Assembly (NCBI GenBank): GCA_021324155.1 | Contig: JAJPJQ010000019.1 | Span: 1 to 64,000, forward strand | Direction of reading: 5' to 3' | Length of the DNA: 64,000 bases | Origin: Pseudomonadota bacterium | GTDB taxonomy: Bacteria; Desulfobacterota; Binatia; UBA9968 | Shown here: positions 40,715 through 52,280 of the stretch, in pieces | How the letters are laid out: each line of letters starts with the position of its first letter | Numbering within the stretch: the stretch's first letter is position 1 | The notes under the pieces: generated by a model | Database searches by the model: none | Told to the model about the DNA's origin: nothing | What the model saw: the letters and a program-made list of their open reading frames with translations, nothing else | Program-made: the position numbers and the translations under genes

Positions 40715-41923
40715 GTGAGCGATGATCGGCAAGCGCCTCGCGTGGTGCTCGCAGTCACCGGCGGCATTGCTTGCTACAAGGCCGTAGAAGTAGTCCGGCT
40801 GCTTATGCGAGACGGCTTCTCGGTACAGGTAGCAATGACGCGCGAGGCGGCTCAGTTCGTGACCCCACTCACGTTCCAAACGCTTTCCGGCCAGCCCGTT
40901 GCGACGGATACTTTCAGCCTCACCGAGGAGTCCCAGATCGGTCACATCAACCTGGCCGATCAGGCGGATGTCTTCGTGATCGCGCCGGCTACGGCGAACA
41001 TCATCGGCAAAATCGCGTCTGGAATCGCCGACGATCTTTTGACGACCGTCGTCATGGCGACGCAGGCGCCGGTGCTTTTCGCGCCATCGATGAACGTACA
41101 TATGTTCGAAAATCCCATTGTGCAGGAAAATATCCGCAAGCTACGGCGCGTAGGTTACCATTTCATGGAGCCGGTCGAGGGCTATCTCGCCTGCGGCTAC
41201 GAAGGCAAGGGGCGCCTGCCCGAGCCCGAAGCGATCGTCGAGGAAATCCGCGGGCTTTTAAAAAAAAAGGACTTGGCGGGTGAGAGGCTCCTGATCACGG
41301 CTGGGCCGAATCAAGAGCCGATCGATCCCGTGCGCTTTATCACGAACCGCTCCTCGGGAAAGATGGGCTATGCCCTGGCGCGCGCGGCGGCGCGCCGCGG
41401 GGCGGCCGTGACGCTGGTCGCCGGACCGACTTCGCTGCCGCCGCCGGCAAAGACACGGGTCGTTGCCGTGAGGACGGCTGAAGAAATGCGCGCGGCCGTG
41501 CTGGAGCGTTTTGCCGACGCGACGGCGGTCGTCATGGCTGCCGCGGTTTCGGATTATTCGCCCGTCCAAGTCGCGCCCAAGAAGCTCAAGAAAACCGCGG
41601 ATGCGCTCCGGCTCGAGCTCAAGCGGAATCCCGATATTCTCGAAGAGCTCGGCAGGAAGAAAGACGGACGGCTGCTCGTCGGCTTCGCCGCCGAGACCGA
41701 CAACGTTATCGCCAATGCCGAAAAGAAACTCCGCGAGAAAAATCTCGACATGATCGTCGCCAACGACGTCGCTGCCGAGGGCAGCGGCTTCGAGGGCGAC
41801 ACCAATATCGCCACGATCCTCGACCACGGCGGCAATGTGGTGACATTACCGCTAATGACCAAAGACGAGCTCGCCGATCGCATCTTCGACCACCTGCACG
41901 CGCTGAAAACGAACCGTCCTTAG
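40715..41923 (+). CDS. coaBC: bifunctional phosphopantothenoylcysteine decarboxylase/synthetase
   Basis: This 402-residue enzyme joins cysteine to phosphopantothenate and decarboxylates the product in coenzyme A synthesis. The N-terminal CoaC half has VTGGIACYKAVEVVR, an active-site histidine (IGHINLADQADV), PSMNVHMFENP and the cysteine flap ACGYEGKGRL. The C-terminal CoaB half (from about residue 190) has ITAGPNQEPIDPVRFITNRS and KRNPDILEELGRKK. Length is normal. Start GTG 40715. Confidence 0.95.
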   Translation: MSDDRQAPRVVLAVTGGIACYKAVEVVRLLMRDGFSVQVAMTREAAQFVTPLTFQTLSGQPVATDTFSLTEESQIGHINLADQADVFVIAPATANIIGKIASGIADDLLTTVVMATQAPVLFAPSMNVHMFENPIVQENIRKLRRVGYHFMEPVEGYLACGYEGKGRLPEPEAIVEEIRGLLKKKDLAGERLLITAGPNQEPIDPVRFITNRSSGKMGYALARAAARRGAAVTLVAGPTSLPPPAKTRVVAVRTAEEMRAAVLERFADATAVVMAAAVSDYSPVQVAPKKLKKTADALRLELKRNPDILEELGRKKDGRLLVGFAAETDNVIANAEKKLREKNLDMIVANDVAAEGSGFEGDTNIATILDHGGNVVTLPLMTKDELADRIFDHLHALKTNRP

Positions 41924-41940
41924 CTCTCGCCTGATGGTCT

Positions 41941-42462
41941 ATGGGTACGCAGAGCAACCCGATGCCGGTGAAGCTCTTCGCCGCACTGCTGGCTTCGGAA
42001 ACCGATTTGCTGGCCGCCGCGGAGGAGGAACTCGCGGACCTGTTCGGGCCAGTGGATGCGCGGAGCGAAACTTTGCCGTGGACGGTGAGCGATTATTATG
42101 CGCCGGAAATGGGTGCGAATCTCTTGCGGCGGTTCGTCGCCTTTGCGCGCCGGGTCTCTCCGGAGATGCTGTCGGAGATCAAATTGCAAACGCAAGACAT
42201 CGAGCGCCGCCATCGCGCGGCAAGCGGCGGCCGGCGGATCAACATCGATCCTGGATATATCGACACCGGCAAGGTCGTGCTGATGTCCACGAAAAACGCC
42301 GGCCACCGGCTCTATTTGCGTGATGGTATTTACGCCGAAATCACCCTGCTCTATCACAGCGGCGGTTTCCATCGGCTCGTCTACACGTATGCAGACTACT
42401 TATGGCCCGAGACGACGGCGTTTTTGACCGACGCGCGCATGCGCTATCTACGTGCATTTTGA
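41941..42462 (+). CDS. DUF4416 family protein
   Basis: The 173-residue protein matches DUF4416: PVKLFAALLASETDLLAAAE, TVSDYYAPEMGANLLRRFVA, RINIDPGYIDTGKVVLMSTK and HRLYLRDGIYAEITLLYHSG. Members occur mostly in thermophiles, delta-proteobacteria and their relatives and have unknown function. It follows coaBC by 17 bases. Confidence 0.85.
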   Translation: MGTQSNPMPVKLFAALLASETDLLAAAEEELADLFGPVDARSETLPWTVSDYYAPEMGANLLRRFVAFARRVSPEMLSEIKLQTQDIERRHRAASGGRRINIDPGYIDTGKVVLMSTKNAGHRLYLRDGIYAEITLLYHSGGFHRLVYTYADYLWPETTAFLTDARMRYLRAF

Positions 42463-42520
42463 AAAATGGCCCAATTGGTCTTAGTTGATACCCGGGAGCT
42501 TACGATGATAAACTCCTCCC

Positions 42521-43264
42521 GTGGAAATCCCGTCCGACGAGCGTGAGGAATTGCGGGAAATCGCGGTGGCGCTGCGGCGGCATTTGAAGACGAGAGCCGG
42601 CGCCGGCATTGTCGCACTTGCCAAACCCGCGGCAACGACGACAACGAGCCCGTCCAGCCTCGCGGCCGGAAACGTGTTCGACGCTCCTGTCGACTCCTCT
42701 GTCGGCGAAAGCAAGAGCCTCGAGGAACTCCGCGCGTCGATCGGCGACTGCCGACGTTGCAAGCTCTGGTCCGGCAGGACGAATCTCGTTTTCGGCGTCG
42801 GCAACCCGCGCGCCAAAGTCATGTTCGTGGGCGAAGCTCCCGGACGCGACGAAGATCTGAAAGGCGAACCGTTCGTCGGCCGCGCCGGGCAGCTTCTCAC
42901 CGACATCATCACGAAGGGCATGAAGCTCAGCCGCGATGACGTCTACATCGCCAACGTCGTCAAGTGCCGGCCGCCGAATAACCGCGATCCCGAGCCCGAC
43001 GAGGTCGAGGCGTGCGAGCCGTTCCTGAAAAAACAAGTCGACCTCGTCCGACCGAAAGTCATCGTCGCGCTCGGCAGATTCGCCGTCCAATGCCTGCTCC
43101 GCTCCAAACAGCCGATCACGCGGCTGCGCGGCCAATGGCACGAATACGAGGAAATCAAGCTTATGCCGACGTTTCATCCGGCGTATCTCTTGCGCAATCC
43201 CGGAGATAAAAAACTTGTCTGGGAAGACATCCAAAAAGTCATCGAAGCACTTAAAAGCGCTTAG
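42521..43264 (+). CDS. uracil-DNA glycosylase, family 4 (Fe-S)
   Basis: The 247-residue protein removes uracil from DNA. It has the N-terminal Cys pair (DCRRCKLW), the active-site motif [20 protein letters not shown], later Cys ligands ([20 protein letters not shown], four cysteines for 4Fe-4S in all) and [10 protein letters not shown] disordered N-terminal extension of about 60 residues precedes the core. The start is GTG 42521. Confidence 0.92.
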   Translation: MEIPSDEREELREIAVALRRHLKTRAGAGIVALAKPAATTTTSPSSLAAGNVFDAPVDSSVGESKSLEELRASIGDCRRCKLWSGRTNLVFGVGNPRAKVMFVGEAPGRDEDLKGEPFVGRAGQLLTDIITKGMKLSRDDVYIANVVKCRPPNNRDPEPDEVEACEPFLKKQVDLVRPKVIVALGRFAVQCLLRSKQPITRLRGQWHEYEEIKLMPTFHPAYLLRNPGDKKLVWEDIQKVIEALKSA

Positions 43265-44558
43265 GGCGCTGTGGCTCCTCTGCCTGATCGCAGGCGCGCT
43301 GCCGCTCGTCGCGGCGGTGAAAAGCTCGGGCGACGCGCACGTCGATTTCATTTCTGTTGACGGCAGCATCAATCCCGCGGTCGACGATTTCATCCGCGAG
43401 AGTATCGCGCGGGCGCGCGAAGACGGCGCCAAGGCGCTAGTCATCCAGCTCGACACGCCCGGCGGTCTGCTTACGTCGACGCGATCGATCGTCAAGGAAA
43501 TTTTGGGCGCGCCGGTGCCAGTCATGATCTACGTCGCCCCGAGCGGCGCGGGCGCCGGCTCCGCCGGGGTCTTCATCACATTGTCGGCGCATATCGCGGC
43601 GATGGCGCCGGGCACTAATATCGGCGCGGCCCACCCGGTAAGCGGCGGTGGCGGCGAAGTCAAAGGGGTGATGGGTGAGAAGCTTGAGAATTTCACCGCC
43701 TCGTTCGGCGAGACGATCGCGCAAAAGCGTGGCCGCAATACGGAATGGGCGATTCAAGCGGTACGCAAGAGCGTTTCGATTACGGAGAAAGAGGCGCTCA
43801 AGAAAAACGTCATCGACATCGTCGCGACGAATCTCGACGATCTGTTGAAGCAGGCTGACGGTAAGAAGGTCGAGGTCGGCGAGCGCGAAGTGACGCTCGC
43901 GGTAAAAGGCGCGCGCGTCGATCGCTTCGACATGAGCCTGAAGGAGCACGTCATAAATGTGCTCTCCGATCCGCAGATCGCGTATCTGCTGCTCATGGCC
44001 GGGATCCTCGGCCTCTACATGGAATTTTCCCATCCCGGCGTCATTTTCCCCGGCGTCGCGGGGGCGATCGCGCTGCTGCTCGCTTTCGCGTCGTTTCAGA
44101 TCCTGCCGATCAATTACGCCGGCCTCGCGCTGATCGCGCTCGGCATCGCACTGCTCGTCGCCGAGGCGTTTCTCCCGAGCTTCGGCGTCGTGGGTGTCGG
44201 CGGCGCGATCTCGCTGGGCATCGGCTCGCTGCTTCTTTTCGATGCGCAGAACTCCGACCTGGTGGTCGGCCGCTCGATCGTCTTCGCCGCGGTCGGAACG
44301 CTCTCCGCCTATATGCTCTTCATCGGTTATCTCGTCCTGCGCACGCAGAAGCGGCGCCAGACGATGGGTCTGGAAGGCATGGTCGGTAAGATCGGCGAGG
44401 CGCGCACACCGCTCAACCCCAAGGGCCGGGTCTTCGTCCACGGCGAGCAGTGGAGCGCCCAAGGCGAAGAGGAAATCGGGGCGGGAGAAAAAGTTCAGGT
44501 GGTAGGCGTCGACGGGCTGTGCCTCAAGGTACGCCGCGCGTCGCCGACGAGGAGTTAA
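43215..44558 (+). CDS. nfeD: NfeD/ClpP-class membrane serine protease
   Basis: The 447-residue product opens with a hydrophobic segment ([17 protein letters not shown]), then a ClpP-class protease domain ([20 protein letters not shown], catalytic serine in [11 protein letters not shown], lysine after AQK), four to five membrane helices and an OB-fold NfeD tail ([20 protein letters not shown]). It works with the stomatin-like protein encoded downstream, as in archaeal PH1510/PH1511. It overlaps the glycosylase gene by 50 bases if TTG 43215 is the start; a start inside the signal region is possible. Confidence 0.88.
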   Translation: MSGKTSKKSSKHLKALRALWLLCLIAGALPLVAAVKSSGDAHVDFISVDGSINPAVDDFIRESIARAREDGAKALVIQLDTPGGLLTSTRSIVKEILGAPVPVMIYVAPSGAGAGSAGVFITLSAHIAAMAPGTNIGAAHPVSGGGGEVKGVMGEKLENFTASFGETIAQKRGRNTEWAIQAVRKSVSITEKEALKKNVIDIVATNLDDLLKQADGKKVEVGEREVTLAVKGARVDRFDMSLKEHVINVLSDPQIAYLLLMAGILGLYMEFSHPGVIFPGVAGAIALLLAFASFQILPINYAGLALIALGIALLVAEAFLPSFGVVGVGGAISLGIGSLLLFDAQNSDLVVGRSIVFAAVGTLSAYMLFIGYLVLRTQKRRQTMGLEGMVGKIGEARTPLNPKGRVFVHGEQWSAQGEEEIGAGEKVQVVGVDGLCLKVRRASPTRS

Positions 44559-44569
44559 GAGGAGGCGTT

Positions 44570-45325
44570 ATGCTAGGCTTCGGGGGCCCGGCGACGGTCA
44601 TTATCATCGTCGTCATCCTGCTCATCAGCGGCATCAAGATCCTCCGCGAATACGAGCGGGCGGTCATCTTCCGCCTCGGCCGCATGGTCGAGCCGCGCGG
44701 GCCGGGCGTGACCTACGTCATTCCGATCGTCGAGAAGCTGATGCGCGTCGATCTCCGCACCGTGACGATGGACATACCGCCGCAGGACGTGATCACGCGC
44801 GACAACGTCTCGGTAAAAGTCAACGCCGTGCTTTACTTTCGCGTGCTCGATCCGAATCGCGCGATCCGCGAGGTCGAAAATTATCTCTTCGCCACATCGC
44901 AGCTCGCGCAGACGACGCTGAGGAGCGTTTGCGGCGAAGCCGAGCTTGACGAGCTTCTGGCCGAGCGCGAAAAAATCAACGCGCATCTCCAGCTGATCAT
45001 CGACCAGCACACCGATCCATGGGGCATCAAGGTCTCGCAGGTCGCGATCAAATACATCGATCTGCCGCAAGAGATGCAGCGGGCGATGGCGAAGCAGGCC
45101 GAGGCCGAGCGCGAGCGCCGCGCCAAGGTTATCCACGCCGAAGGCGAGTTTCAGGCCTCGCAGAAGCTGAAGGAAGCGGCAGACGTGATGGCAACGAGCC
45201 CGATGGCGTTGCAGCTCCGGTTTCTTCAAAGCCTCGTCGAGATCGCGTCCGAGAAAAATTCAACGACGATTTTCCCGGTGCCGATCGATCTGCTTGCGCC
45301 GTTCCTCAAGAAAAGCGATACGTAA
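44570..45325 (+). CDS. slipin (stomatin/prohibitin family) membrane protein
   Basis: The 251-residue product has one N-terminal helix ([19 protein letters not shown]), the SPFH/PHB core ([40 protein letters not shown]) and a coiled tail ([20 protein letters not shown]). Slipins form membrane microdomains and are cleaved at the C-terminus by the partner NfeD protease, whose gene is 11 bases upstream. AAGAGGAGG precedes ATG 44570. Confidence 0.92.
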   Translation: MLGFGGPATVIIIVVILLISGIKILREYERAVIFRLGRMVEPRGPGVTYVIPIVEKLMRVDLRTVTMDIPPQDVITRDNVSVKVNAVLYFRVLDPNRAIREVENYLFATSQLAQTTLRSVCGEAELDELLAEREKINAHLQLIIDQHTDPWGIKVSQVAIKYIDLPQEMQRAMAKQAEAERERRAKVIHAEGEFQASQKLKEAADVMATSPMALQLRFLQSLVEIASEKNSTTIFPVPIDLLAPFLKKSDT

Positions 45326-45327
45326 AA

Positions 45328-45393
45328 GAGTGGAGTACTGGAGTCCTGGAGTAATGCTAAAATCTTGATCGTTACTCTAATACTCCAACACCC
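45328..45393. repeat. octad-repeat inverted element C
   Basis: Between the slipin and queA genes. The left arm repeats 8-base units (GTGGAGT, ACTGGAGT, CCTGGAGT) and the right arm the complement (ACTCTAAT, ACTCCAAC), around a 15-base spacer. Confidence 0.55.
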
Positions 45394-45413
45394 CGTTCGT
45401 TTCATTAACCTCC

Positions 45414-46451
45414 ATGCAAGTGAGCGACCTCATGTACGAGCTGCCGCGGCCGCTCATCGCGGCGGTGCCGGCGGCCGATCGCGCCGCCGCCCGCCTCATG
45501 ATCGTAGACCGCCAAAGTGCGGCGATCCGGCACAGCCGGTTCGCTGCGCTCGGTGAGCTTCTCCAGCGCGGCGACCTGCTCGTGCTGAACGATACACGCG
45601 TCTTTCCGGCGCGCCTGCGCGGCGTCAAAGACAGCGGCGGCCAGGCGGAGCTGCTGCTCGTCGAGCCTTTTCCGCATTGGCCGAATCTCTGGATCACACT
45701 TATCGAGTCGGCCAAGAAGCCCAAGGTCGGAGGCCGCATCGCGTTCACAGCCGACGGCCATGCCGAGATAATTGGCGATATGGGGCAGGGACATTACGGC
45801 GTCAAGTTTCACTGCCCTGGAGCTTTCGCCGACTGGATCGAGCAGGCGGGGGACACGCCGCTCCCGCCGTACGTCGGCGCCGAGCGGCCCGACCGCGAAT
45901 TCGACCGCGAGCGCTACCAGACGGTTTACGCGCGCAACGCCGGCGCGGTCGCGGCGCCGACCGCCGGGTTCCATTTCACGCCCGGGCTGCTCGACGGACT
46001 GCGCGCGGCCGGTATCGACACCGCGTTTTTGACGCTTCATGTCGGTCCCGGCACATTTCAGCCGGTGCGTGAAGACAAGATCGAAGATCACAGGATGCAG
46101 GGCGAGCGCTATTCGCTCTCGGCCGAAGCGGCGGAGAAAATCAACCGCGCCAAGGCGCGCGCCGGCCGGGTTGTCGCGGTCGGATCCACGAGCACGCGCA
46201 CGCTGGAATGGATCGCGGAGCGAAAAGGCCGGATCGAGGCGGATTCCGGCATCGCGCGGCTTTTCATCACGCCGGGATTTCATTTTCGCGTCATCGACGC
46301 GCTCATCACGAATTTTCATCTTCCCGGGTCGACGCCGCTCGCGATGGTCGCGGCCTTCGCAGGCTTGGAGCTCATGCGCCGCGCCTATGACGAGGCGATC
46401 CGCGAGCAGTATCGCTTCTACAGCTACGGCGACGCGATGCTCATAATATAA
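45414..46451 (+). CDS. queA: tRNA preQ1(34) S-adenosylmethionine ribosyltransferase-isomerase
   Basis: The 345-residue enzyme converts preQ1 in tRNA to epoxyqueuosine with SAM as the ribosyl donor. It starts MQVSDLMYELPRPLIAAVPA and has RLMIVDRQSAAIRHSRF, LLVLNDTRVFPARL, AAPTAGFHFTPGLLDGL, FLTLHVGPGTFQPVREDKIE and NFHLPGSTPLAMVAAFAG. With tgt next, it covers two queuosine steps. The order queA-tgt-yajC-secD-secF matches many proteobacteria. Confidence 0.95.
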   Translation: MQVSDLMYELPRPLIAAVPAADRAAARLMIVDRQSAAIRHSRFAALGELLQRGDLLVLNDTRVFPARLRGVKDSGGQAELLLVEPFPHWPNLWITLIESAKKPKVGGRIAFTADGHAEIIGDMGQGHYGVKFHCPGAFADWIEQAGDTPLPPYVGAERPDREFDRERYQTVYARNAGAVAAPTAGFHFTPGLLDGLRAAGIDTAFLTLHVGPGTFQPVREDKIEDHRMQGERYSLSAEAAEKINRAKARAGRVVAVGSTSTRTLEWIAERKGRIEADSGIARLFITPGFHFRVIDALITNFHLPGSTPLAMVAAFAGLELMRRAYDEAIREQYRFYSYGDAMLII

Positions 46452-46455
46452 AAGG

Positions 46456-47701
<1,246 letters not shown>

Positions 47702-47719
47702 TCTTTGATCGGAGGACTC

Positions 47720-48052
47720 ATGACCGATTTGGCATTCGCCCAGATGGCCGGCGGGTCGGGCGCGCCGGGCGCAATCATAAGCTTCGCGCCGCTGATACTC
47801 GTGTTTGCCGTCTTTTATCTGCTGCTCATCAGGCCCCAGCAGAAAAAAGCGAAGGACCACCAGGCGATGCTCGGGCAGCTGAAAAAAAACGACGAGGTGA
47901 TGACGTCGGGGGGAATTTACGGTAAGGTGGTGGCCCTGACCGAGACTATCGTGACCTTGGAAGTGGCGCCGAACGTGCGAATCCGGGTGCACCGCCCGCA
48001 GATTTCCGACATTGTCACCGGCGACAAAGCGAAAGACGCGAAGGAGTCCTAA
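47720..48052 (+). CDS. yajC: preprotein translocase subunit YajC
   Basis: The 110-residue inner-membrane protein associates with SecDF in protein export. It has one helix (IISFAPLILVFAVFYLLLIR), PQQKKAKDHQAML and a small beta domain (VMTSGGIYGKVVALTETIVT). Start ATG 47720 with GGAGG nearby; an in-frame codon at 47705 is upstream of it. secD begins two bases after the stop. Confidence 0.93.
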   Translation: MTDLAFAQMAGGSGAPGAIISFAPLILVFAVFYLLLIRPQQKKAKDHQAMLGQLKKNDEVMTSGGIYGKVVALTETIVTLEVAPNVRIRVHRPQISDIVTGDKAKDAKES

Positions 48053-48054
48053 GC

Positions 48055-49644
48055 ATGCAGCGGAGCGTTCTCATCCGCCTCATCATTTTTATCGTCGCCA
48101 CGATCGTGGCGGTCGTTTATCTTGTTCCTTCTTTCGTGCCCACGGACGCGAAAGGGCAGCCGCAGCTCCCCGAGTTGTGGCAGGGGTTTCTTCCGACCGA
48201 TCGTATTCATCTCGGCCTCGACCTCCAGGGCGGCAGCCATCTCGTCCTTGAAGTCAAAGTCGATAAGGCGATTGAGAACACGGTGGAGCGCATCAAGGAC
48301 GATCTCATTAAAGTTGCAAAGGAAAAAAATATCCCCATCACGGAGGCAGTGCGGCAGGGGACTCAGATCCGGGTCAGGGCGCCGGCGGCCAGCGCGGACA
48401 AGATCCGCGACCTGCAGAAGAGCGAGTTTTCCAACCTCGCGGTGGTCAACTCGCAGGTTTCCGGCGGAACCGCCGACATGGTTCTTACGCTCACGGAGAA
48501 AGAGCTGCGCTCGCTGCGCGACCAGACGGTCGAGCAGTCGCTCGAGACGATTCGCAACCGCATCGATCAATTCGGCGTCAGCGAGCCGGTCATCCAGCGC
48601 CAGGGGCAGCAGGAAATTCTCGTCCAACTGCCCGGCGTTCAGGATCCCGAAGAGGCGAAGAAGCTCATCCAGCAAACGGCTTTGCTCGAATTCAAGCTGG
48701 TCGATGATAGCCACAGCGTCGAAGACGCGCTGAAAAGCGGGCCGCCGCCCGGCACTCAAATTCTCTACGGACAGGATCGAGCGCCGTACCTGCTCCAGGC
48801 GCAACCGCTCATGACGGGCGCCTATATCGCCGACGCGCACGTGCGCCCGAGCTCGCGTCTCGAAGGTCCATACGTCGAGCTCGTGCTTAACAACACGGGC
48901 GCGCGGCTCTTCGAGCGTATCACCGCCGAAAACGTCAAACGCCGGCTCGCGATTGTCCTGGACAACAAAGTCTACTCCGCGCCTGTCATTCAAGAGCGCA
49001 TCAGCGGCGGCCGCGCGTCCATCACCGGGCGCTTCGAGATGAAGGACGCGCGCGAGCTCGCGATTGTCCTGAGAGCGGGCGCGCTCCCGGCGCCGCTCGA
49101 AGTCGCCGAAGAGCGCACGGTCGGCCCGTCGCTCGGCAGCGACTCGATCCGCCAGGGCGTGATCTCGTTCATCGTCGGCAGCTCGCTCGTGATTATTTTC
49201 ATGCTTGTCTACTACAAAGGCGCGGGAATGCTGGCGAACATCGCGCTTATTTTCCACATTCTTTTTTTGCTCGCGATCCTCGCGGCGTTCAGAGCCGTGC
49301 TCACGCTGCCCGGCATCGCCGGCATCGTGTTGATAGCCGGTATGGCCGTCGACGCCAATGTGCTCATTAACGAGCGCATACGCGAAGAGCTCCGCGCCGG
49401 AAAATCGGCGCGCGCGGCGATCGAGGCCGGCTACGACCGTGCGCTGCCCGCGATCATCGACACGAACGTGACGACGTTCCTCTCCGGAGTCATCCTGTTC
49501 CAGTTCGGGACCGGGCCGATCAAGGGATTCGCCGTGACGCTCTGTATCGGCATCCTGACGACCGTGGTCACCGCCGTCTACATGACGCGCATCTACTACG
49601 ACTGGCGCATCGCCACCCGCAAGCTTACGCGCGTCAGCATCTGA
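48055..49644 (+). CDS. secD: protein translocase subunit SecD
   Basis: The 529-residue subunit uses proton-motive force to complete SecA-driven export. After the first helix, HLGLDLQGGSHLVLEVKVDK opens the periplasmic P1 region, with RIDQFGVSEPVIQRQGQQEI. The five C-terminal helices have GDLxxx-like features (VLRAGALPAPLEVAEERTVG, IAGMAVDANVLINERIREEL with the conserved aspartate). Start ATG 48055. It is coupled to yajC and secF. Confidence 0.95.
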   Translation: MQRSVLIRLIIFIVATIVAVVYLVPSFVPTDAKGQPQLPELWQGFLPTDRIHLGLDLQGGSHLVLEVKVDKAIENTVERIKDDLIKVAKEKNIPITEAVRQGTQIRVRAPAASADKIRDLQKSEFSNLAVVNSQVSGGTADMVLTLTEKELRSLRDQTVEQSLETIRNRIDQFGVSEPVIQRQGQQEILVQLPGVQDPEEAKKLIQQTALLEFKLVDDSHSVEDALKSGPPPGTQILYGQDRAPYLLQAQPLMTGAYIADAHVRPSSRLEGPYVELVLNNTGARLFERITAENVKRRLAIVLDNKVYSAPVIQERISGGRASITGRFEMKDARELAIVLRAGALPAPLEVAEERTVGPSLGSDSIRQGVISFIVGSSLVIIFMLVYYKGAGMLANIALIFHILFLLAILAAFRAVLTLPGIAGIVLIAGMAVDANVLINERIREELRAGKSARAAIEAGYDRALPAIIDTNVTTFLSGVILFQFGTGPIKGFAVTLCIGILTTVVTAVYMTRIYYDWRIATRKLTRVSI

Positions 49645-49652
49645 GGACCTCG

Positions 49653-50558
49653 ATGGAACTGATTAAACCGGGAACCAACATCCCCTTCACGAAATATCGG
49701 CACATCGCCGTCGTCGTCTCGACCGTGATCAATCTCGCGGTCATCGCCTTTCTAATTTTCCGCGGGCCGGTCATGGGCGTCGATTTCGCCGGCGGCACTG
49801 TCGTCCAGCTCCGCTTCGAGCAAAAAGTCACGATCCCGGAGATCCGCGAAGCGCTCGGAAAACTCGGCGAAGGCGAGGTGGTGATCCAGGACTTCGGCCA
49901 GCAAGGCTCCAACGAGTTCCTCGTCCGGTTGGAAAAGACGACCGTGCAGCTCGGCGCGCTGAACGATCAGCTCCGCAACAATCTCTCCCAGAAATTCGGT
50001 CAGAAAGGCTTCGAGATCCGGCGCATCGAGTCGGTCGGCCCCAAGGTCGGGAGCGAGCTGCGCCAGAAAGGCGCATGGTCGGTCATCGCCGCAACGATCA
50101 TGATGGGCGTTTACATCTGGCTCCGCTTCCAGCTTCGCTTCGGCATCGGCGCCGTCATCGCGCTGATGCACGACGTGCTGGTGACGATCGGCGCGCTCAT
50201 GCTGGCCGGCTATGAGTTCGACCTGACCATCGTCGCCGCGCTGCTTACGGTCGTCGGCTACTCCGTCAACGACACCGTCATCGTCTGCGACCGCGTGCGC
50301 GAGCACCTGAAGAAGAGCAAGCGCGAGTCGCTGGAGAATATCATCAACCTCAGCATCAACGAGACGCTGAGCCGCACGATCATCACGACCGGCACCGCGC
50401 TGCTCGTGCTGTTCGCGCTCTTCATCCTCGGCGGCGGCGTCATCCGGCCGTTCGCGTTCGCGCTGCTGGTCGGCTTTTTCTCGGGCGTCTATTCCACCAT
50501 TTTCATCGCCAGTCCTGTCATCTTACTGTGGGAAAAAGGTAAGAAGCCCTCGAAGTAA
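49653..50558 (+). CDS. secF: protein translocase subunit SecF
   Basis: The 301-residue partner of SecD has six helices: GVDFAGGTVVQLRFEQKVTI after helix 1, a short periplasmic domain, AVIALMHDVLVTIGALMLAG, GYSVNDTVIVCDRVREHLKK with its aspartate, and LSRTIITTGTALLVLFALFI. It starts eight bases after secD and ends one base before the recJ ATG. Confidence 0.95.
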   Translation: MELIKPGTNIPFTKYRHIAVVVSTVINLAVIAFLIFRGPVMGVDFAGGTVVQLRFEQKVTIPEIREALGKLGEGEVVIQDFGQQGSNEFLVRLEKTTVQLGALNDQLRNNLSQKFGQKGFEIRRIESVGPKVGSELRQKGAWSVIAATIMMGVYIWLRFQLRFGIGAVIALMHDVLVTIGALMLAGYEFDLTIVAALLTVVGYSVNDTVIVCDRVREHLKKSKRESLENIINLSINETLSRTIITTGTALLVLFALFILGGGVIRPFAFALLVGFFSGVYSTIFIASPVILLWEKGKKPSK

Positions 50559-50559
50559 A

Positions 50560-52269
50560 ATGTTGAAGCGCTGGCTGTTGCGGCAGGCGGACGAGGCGGC
50601 GGTCGCGCGCCTCGCGGAGGCGCTTCACGTGCCGCCGCTGATCGCCCGGCTTCTGGCGCACCGCGGCTTCGCCGATCCCGAAGCCGCGCGCCGTTATCTC
50701 TCCTGCAGTCTGCGCGCGGATCTCCCGTCGCCGTTTCTCATGACTGGCATGGATAAAGCCGCTGAGCGGCTGGCAAAAGCCGTAGGCGCCGGCGAGCTCA
50801 TCGGCGTCTGGGGCGATTACGACGTCGACGGCACGACGGGAACCGCGACGATCATCTGTTTCCTGCGCGAGATCGGCGCCGAGCCGATCTATTACATCCC
50901 GCATCGCATTGGCGAAGGCTACGGCATCAACGTAGAAGGCCTGAAGCAGCTGCGCGAGCGCGGCGTGCGCGTGCTGGTGAGCGTCGACTGCGGAGTTTCG
51001 AATTACAACGAGATTGTATATGCTGCGACGCTCGGCATCGACGTCGTCGTCGTCGATCACCACCAGCCGCCGGTGCCGCTGCCGCCCGCGCTTGCGATCC
51101 TTAATCCGCATCAGCCGGACTGCGCGTTTCCCGACAAGGGGTTGTGCGGCGCCGGGCTCGCATTCTACCTGTGCATCGGTCTGCGGGCGAGGCTGCGCGA
51201 CCTCGGTTGGTTCAAGGGTACGGAGCCCGATCTTCGCACCTGCCTCGACGTTGTGACGCTAGGAACGATCGCGGACATGGTGCCGCTCAAGGGCGTGAAC
51301 CGCGTCCTGTCGCGCCGCGGCCTCGAAGTCATGGGGGGCTCGACGCGGCCGGGCATCATGGCGCTCAAGAAAGTCGCCGGGGTGCGCGACGGCGACATCA
51401 CTGCCGGCCAGGTCGGCTTCCGCCTCGGGCCGCGGATCAACGCGGCCGGCCGGATGGATGCGGCGCTCAAGGTCGTGCAGATGCTGACAACGACATCGAG
51501 CGACGAGGCCGTGAGAATCGCCGAGGAGCTCGACGCGCACAACCGCGAGCGCCAGGCGATGGAAGCGAAGGTTCTCGAAGCGGCGCTCGAAACGGCCGGC
51601 GACGAGATTGGCGAGCGCCGCTCGCTCGTGCTCGGCGATGACGGCTGGCATCCCGGGGTGCTCGGCATCGTCGCCTCGCGTATCGTCGAGAGATTTCACC
51701 GACCGACCGTCGTCGTTGGATTTCAGAACGGCGAAGGCAAGGGCTCGGCGCGCGGCATCCGGGGCTTTCACGTCGTCGACGGTTTCCGCTCCTGCGCCGA
51801 CTTGCTCGAGAAGTTCGGCGGCCACGAATACGCCGGCGGCCTCACTATCCGACGCGAGAAATTCACGGCCTTTGCCGAGCGCTTCGAAGATTATGCGCGT
51901 CAATCGCTGGCGCCGGAGGATTTGACGCCGTTTGTCGAGGTCGACGCGCAGCTCGATTTCTCCGCGATCGGCATGGACCTGATGAAGCAGTTGGGCGAGT
52001 TGGAGCCTTTCGGCATCGGCAATCCCGAGCCGATGTTCATGACGAACGGCGTCGAGATCGCCGAGCGGAAATCGATCAGCGGCGGGTCGCGGTTGAAGCT
52101 AAGGCAGGGCGGCAAGACGCTCGGCGCCGTCGCCTTCGGCCTCGGCGATCGTCTGCCCGAGGCCGCGGACGCGAAAATCGACATCGTGTATCGCGTGAAC
52201 GAGAATGAATGGAATGGCACTTATTCCGTGGAGCTCCGATTAATCGACGGCCGTCCTTCGGTCGCGTAG
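50560..52269 (+). CDS. recJ: single-stranded-DNA-specific exonuclease RecJ
   Basis: The 569-residue nuclease digests single-stranded DNA 5'-3' in recombination and repair. DHH motifs: GVWGDYDVDGTTGTATIICF, VSVDCGVSN, VVVDHHQPP and the DHHA1 part GSARGIRGFHVVDGF and GGHEYAGGLTIRREKF; the OB-fold tail has MTNGVEIAERKSISGGSRLK. Metal-binding aspartates and histidines are intact. It is coupled to secF by a one-base gap. Confidence 0.95.
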   Translation: MLKRWLLRQADEAAVARLAEALHVPPLIARLLAHRGFADPEAARRYLSCSLRADLPSPFLMTGMDKAAERLAKAVGAGELIGVWGDYDVDGTTGTATIICFLREIGAEPIYYIPHRIGEGYGINVEGLKQLRERGVRVLVSVDCGVSNYNEIVYAATLGIDVVVVDHHQPPVPLPPALAILNPHQPDCAFPDKGLCGAGLAFYLCIGLRARLRDLGWFKGTEPDLRTCLDVVTLGTIADMVPLKGVNRVLSRRGLEVMGGSTRPGIMALKKVAGVRDGDITAGQVGFRLGPRINAAGRMDAALKVVQMLTTTSSDEAVRIAEELDAHNRERQAMEAKVLEAALETAGDEIGERRSLVLGDDGWHPGVLGIVASRIVERFHRPTVVVGFQNGEGKGSARGIRGFHVVDGFRSCADLLEKFGGHEYAGGLTIRREKFTAFAERFEDYARQSLAPEDLTPFVEVDAQLDFSAIGMDLMKQLGELEPFGIGNPEPMFMTNGVEIAERKSISGGSRLKLRQGGKTLGAVAFGLGDRLPEAADAKIDIVYRVNENEWNGTYSVELRLIDGRPSVA

Positions 52270-52280
52270 AGGAGAACGAG

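Noticed and set aside
43437-44462. 341-codon open frame on the minus strand
   Set aside because: Complement of the NfeD protease gene, whose motifs are clear.
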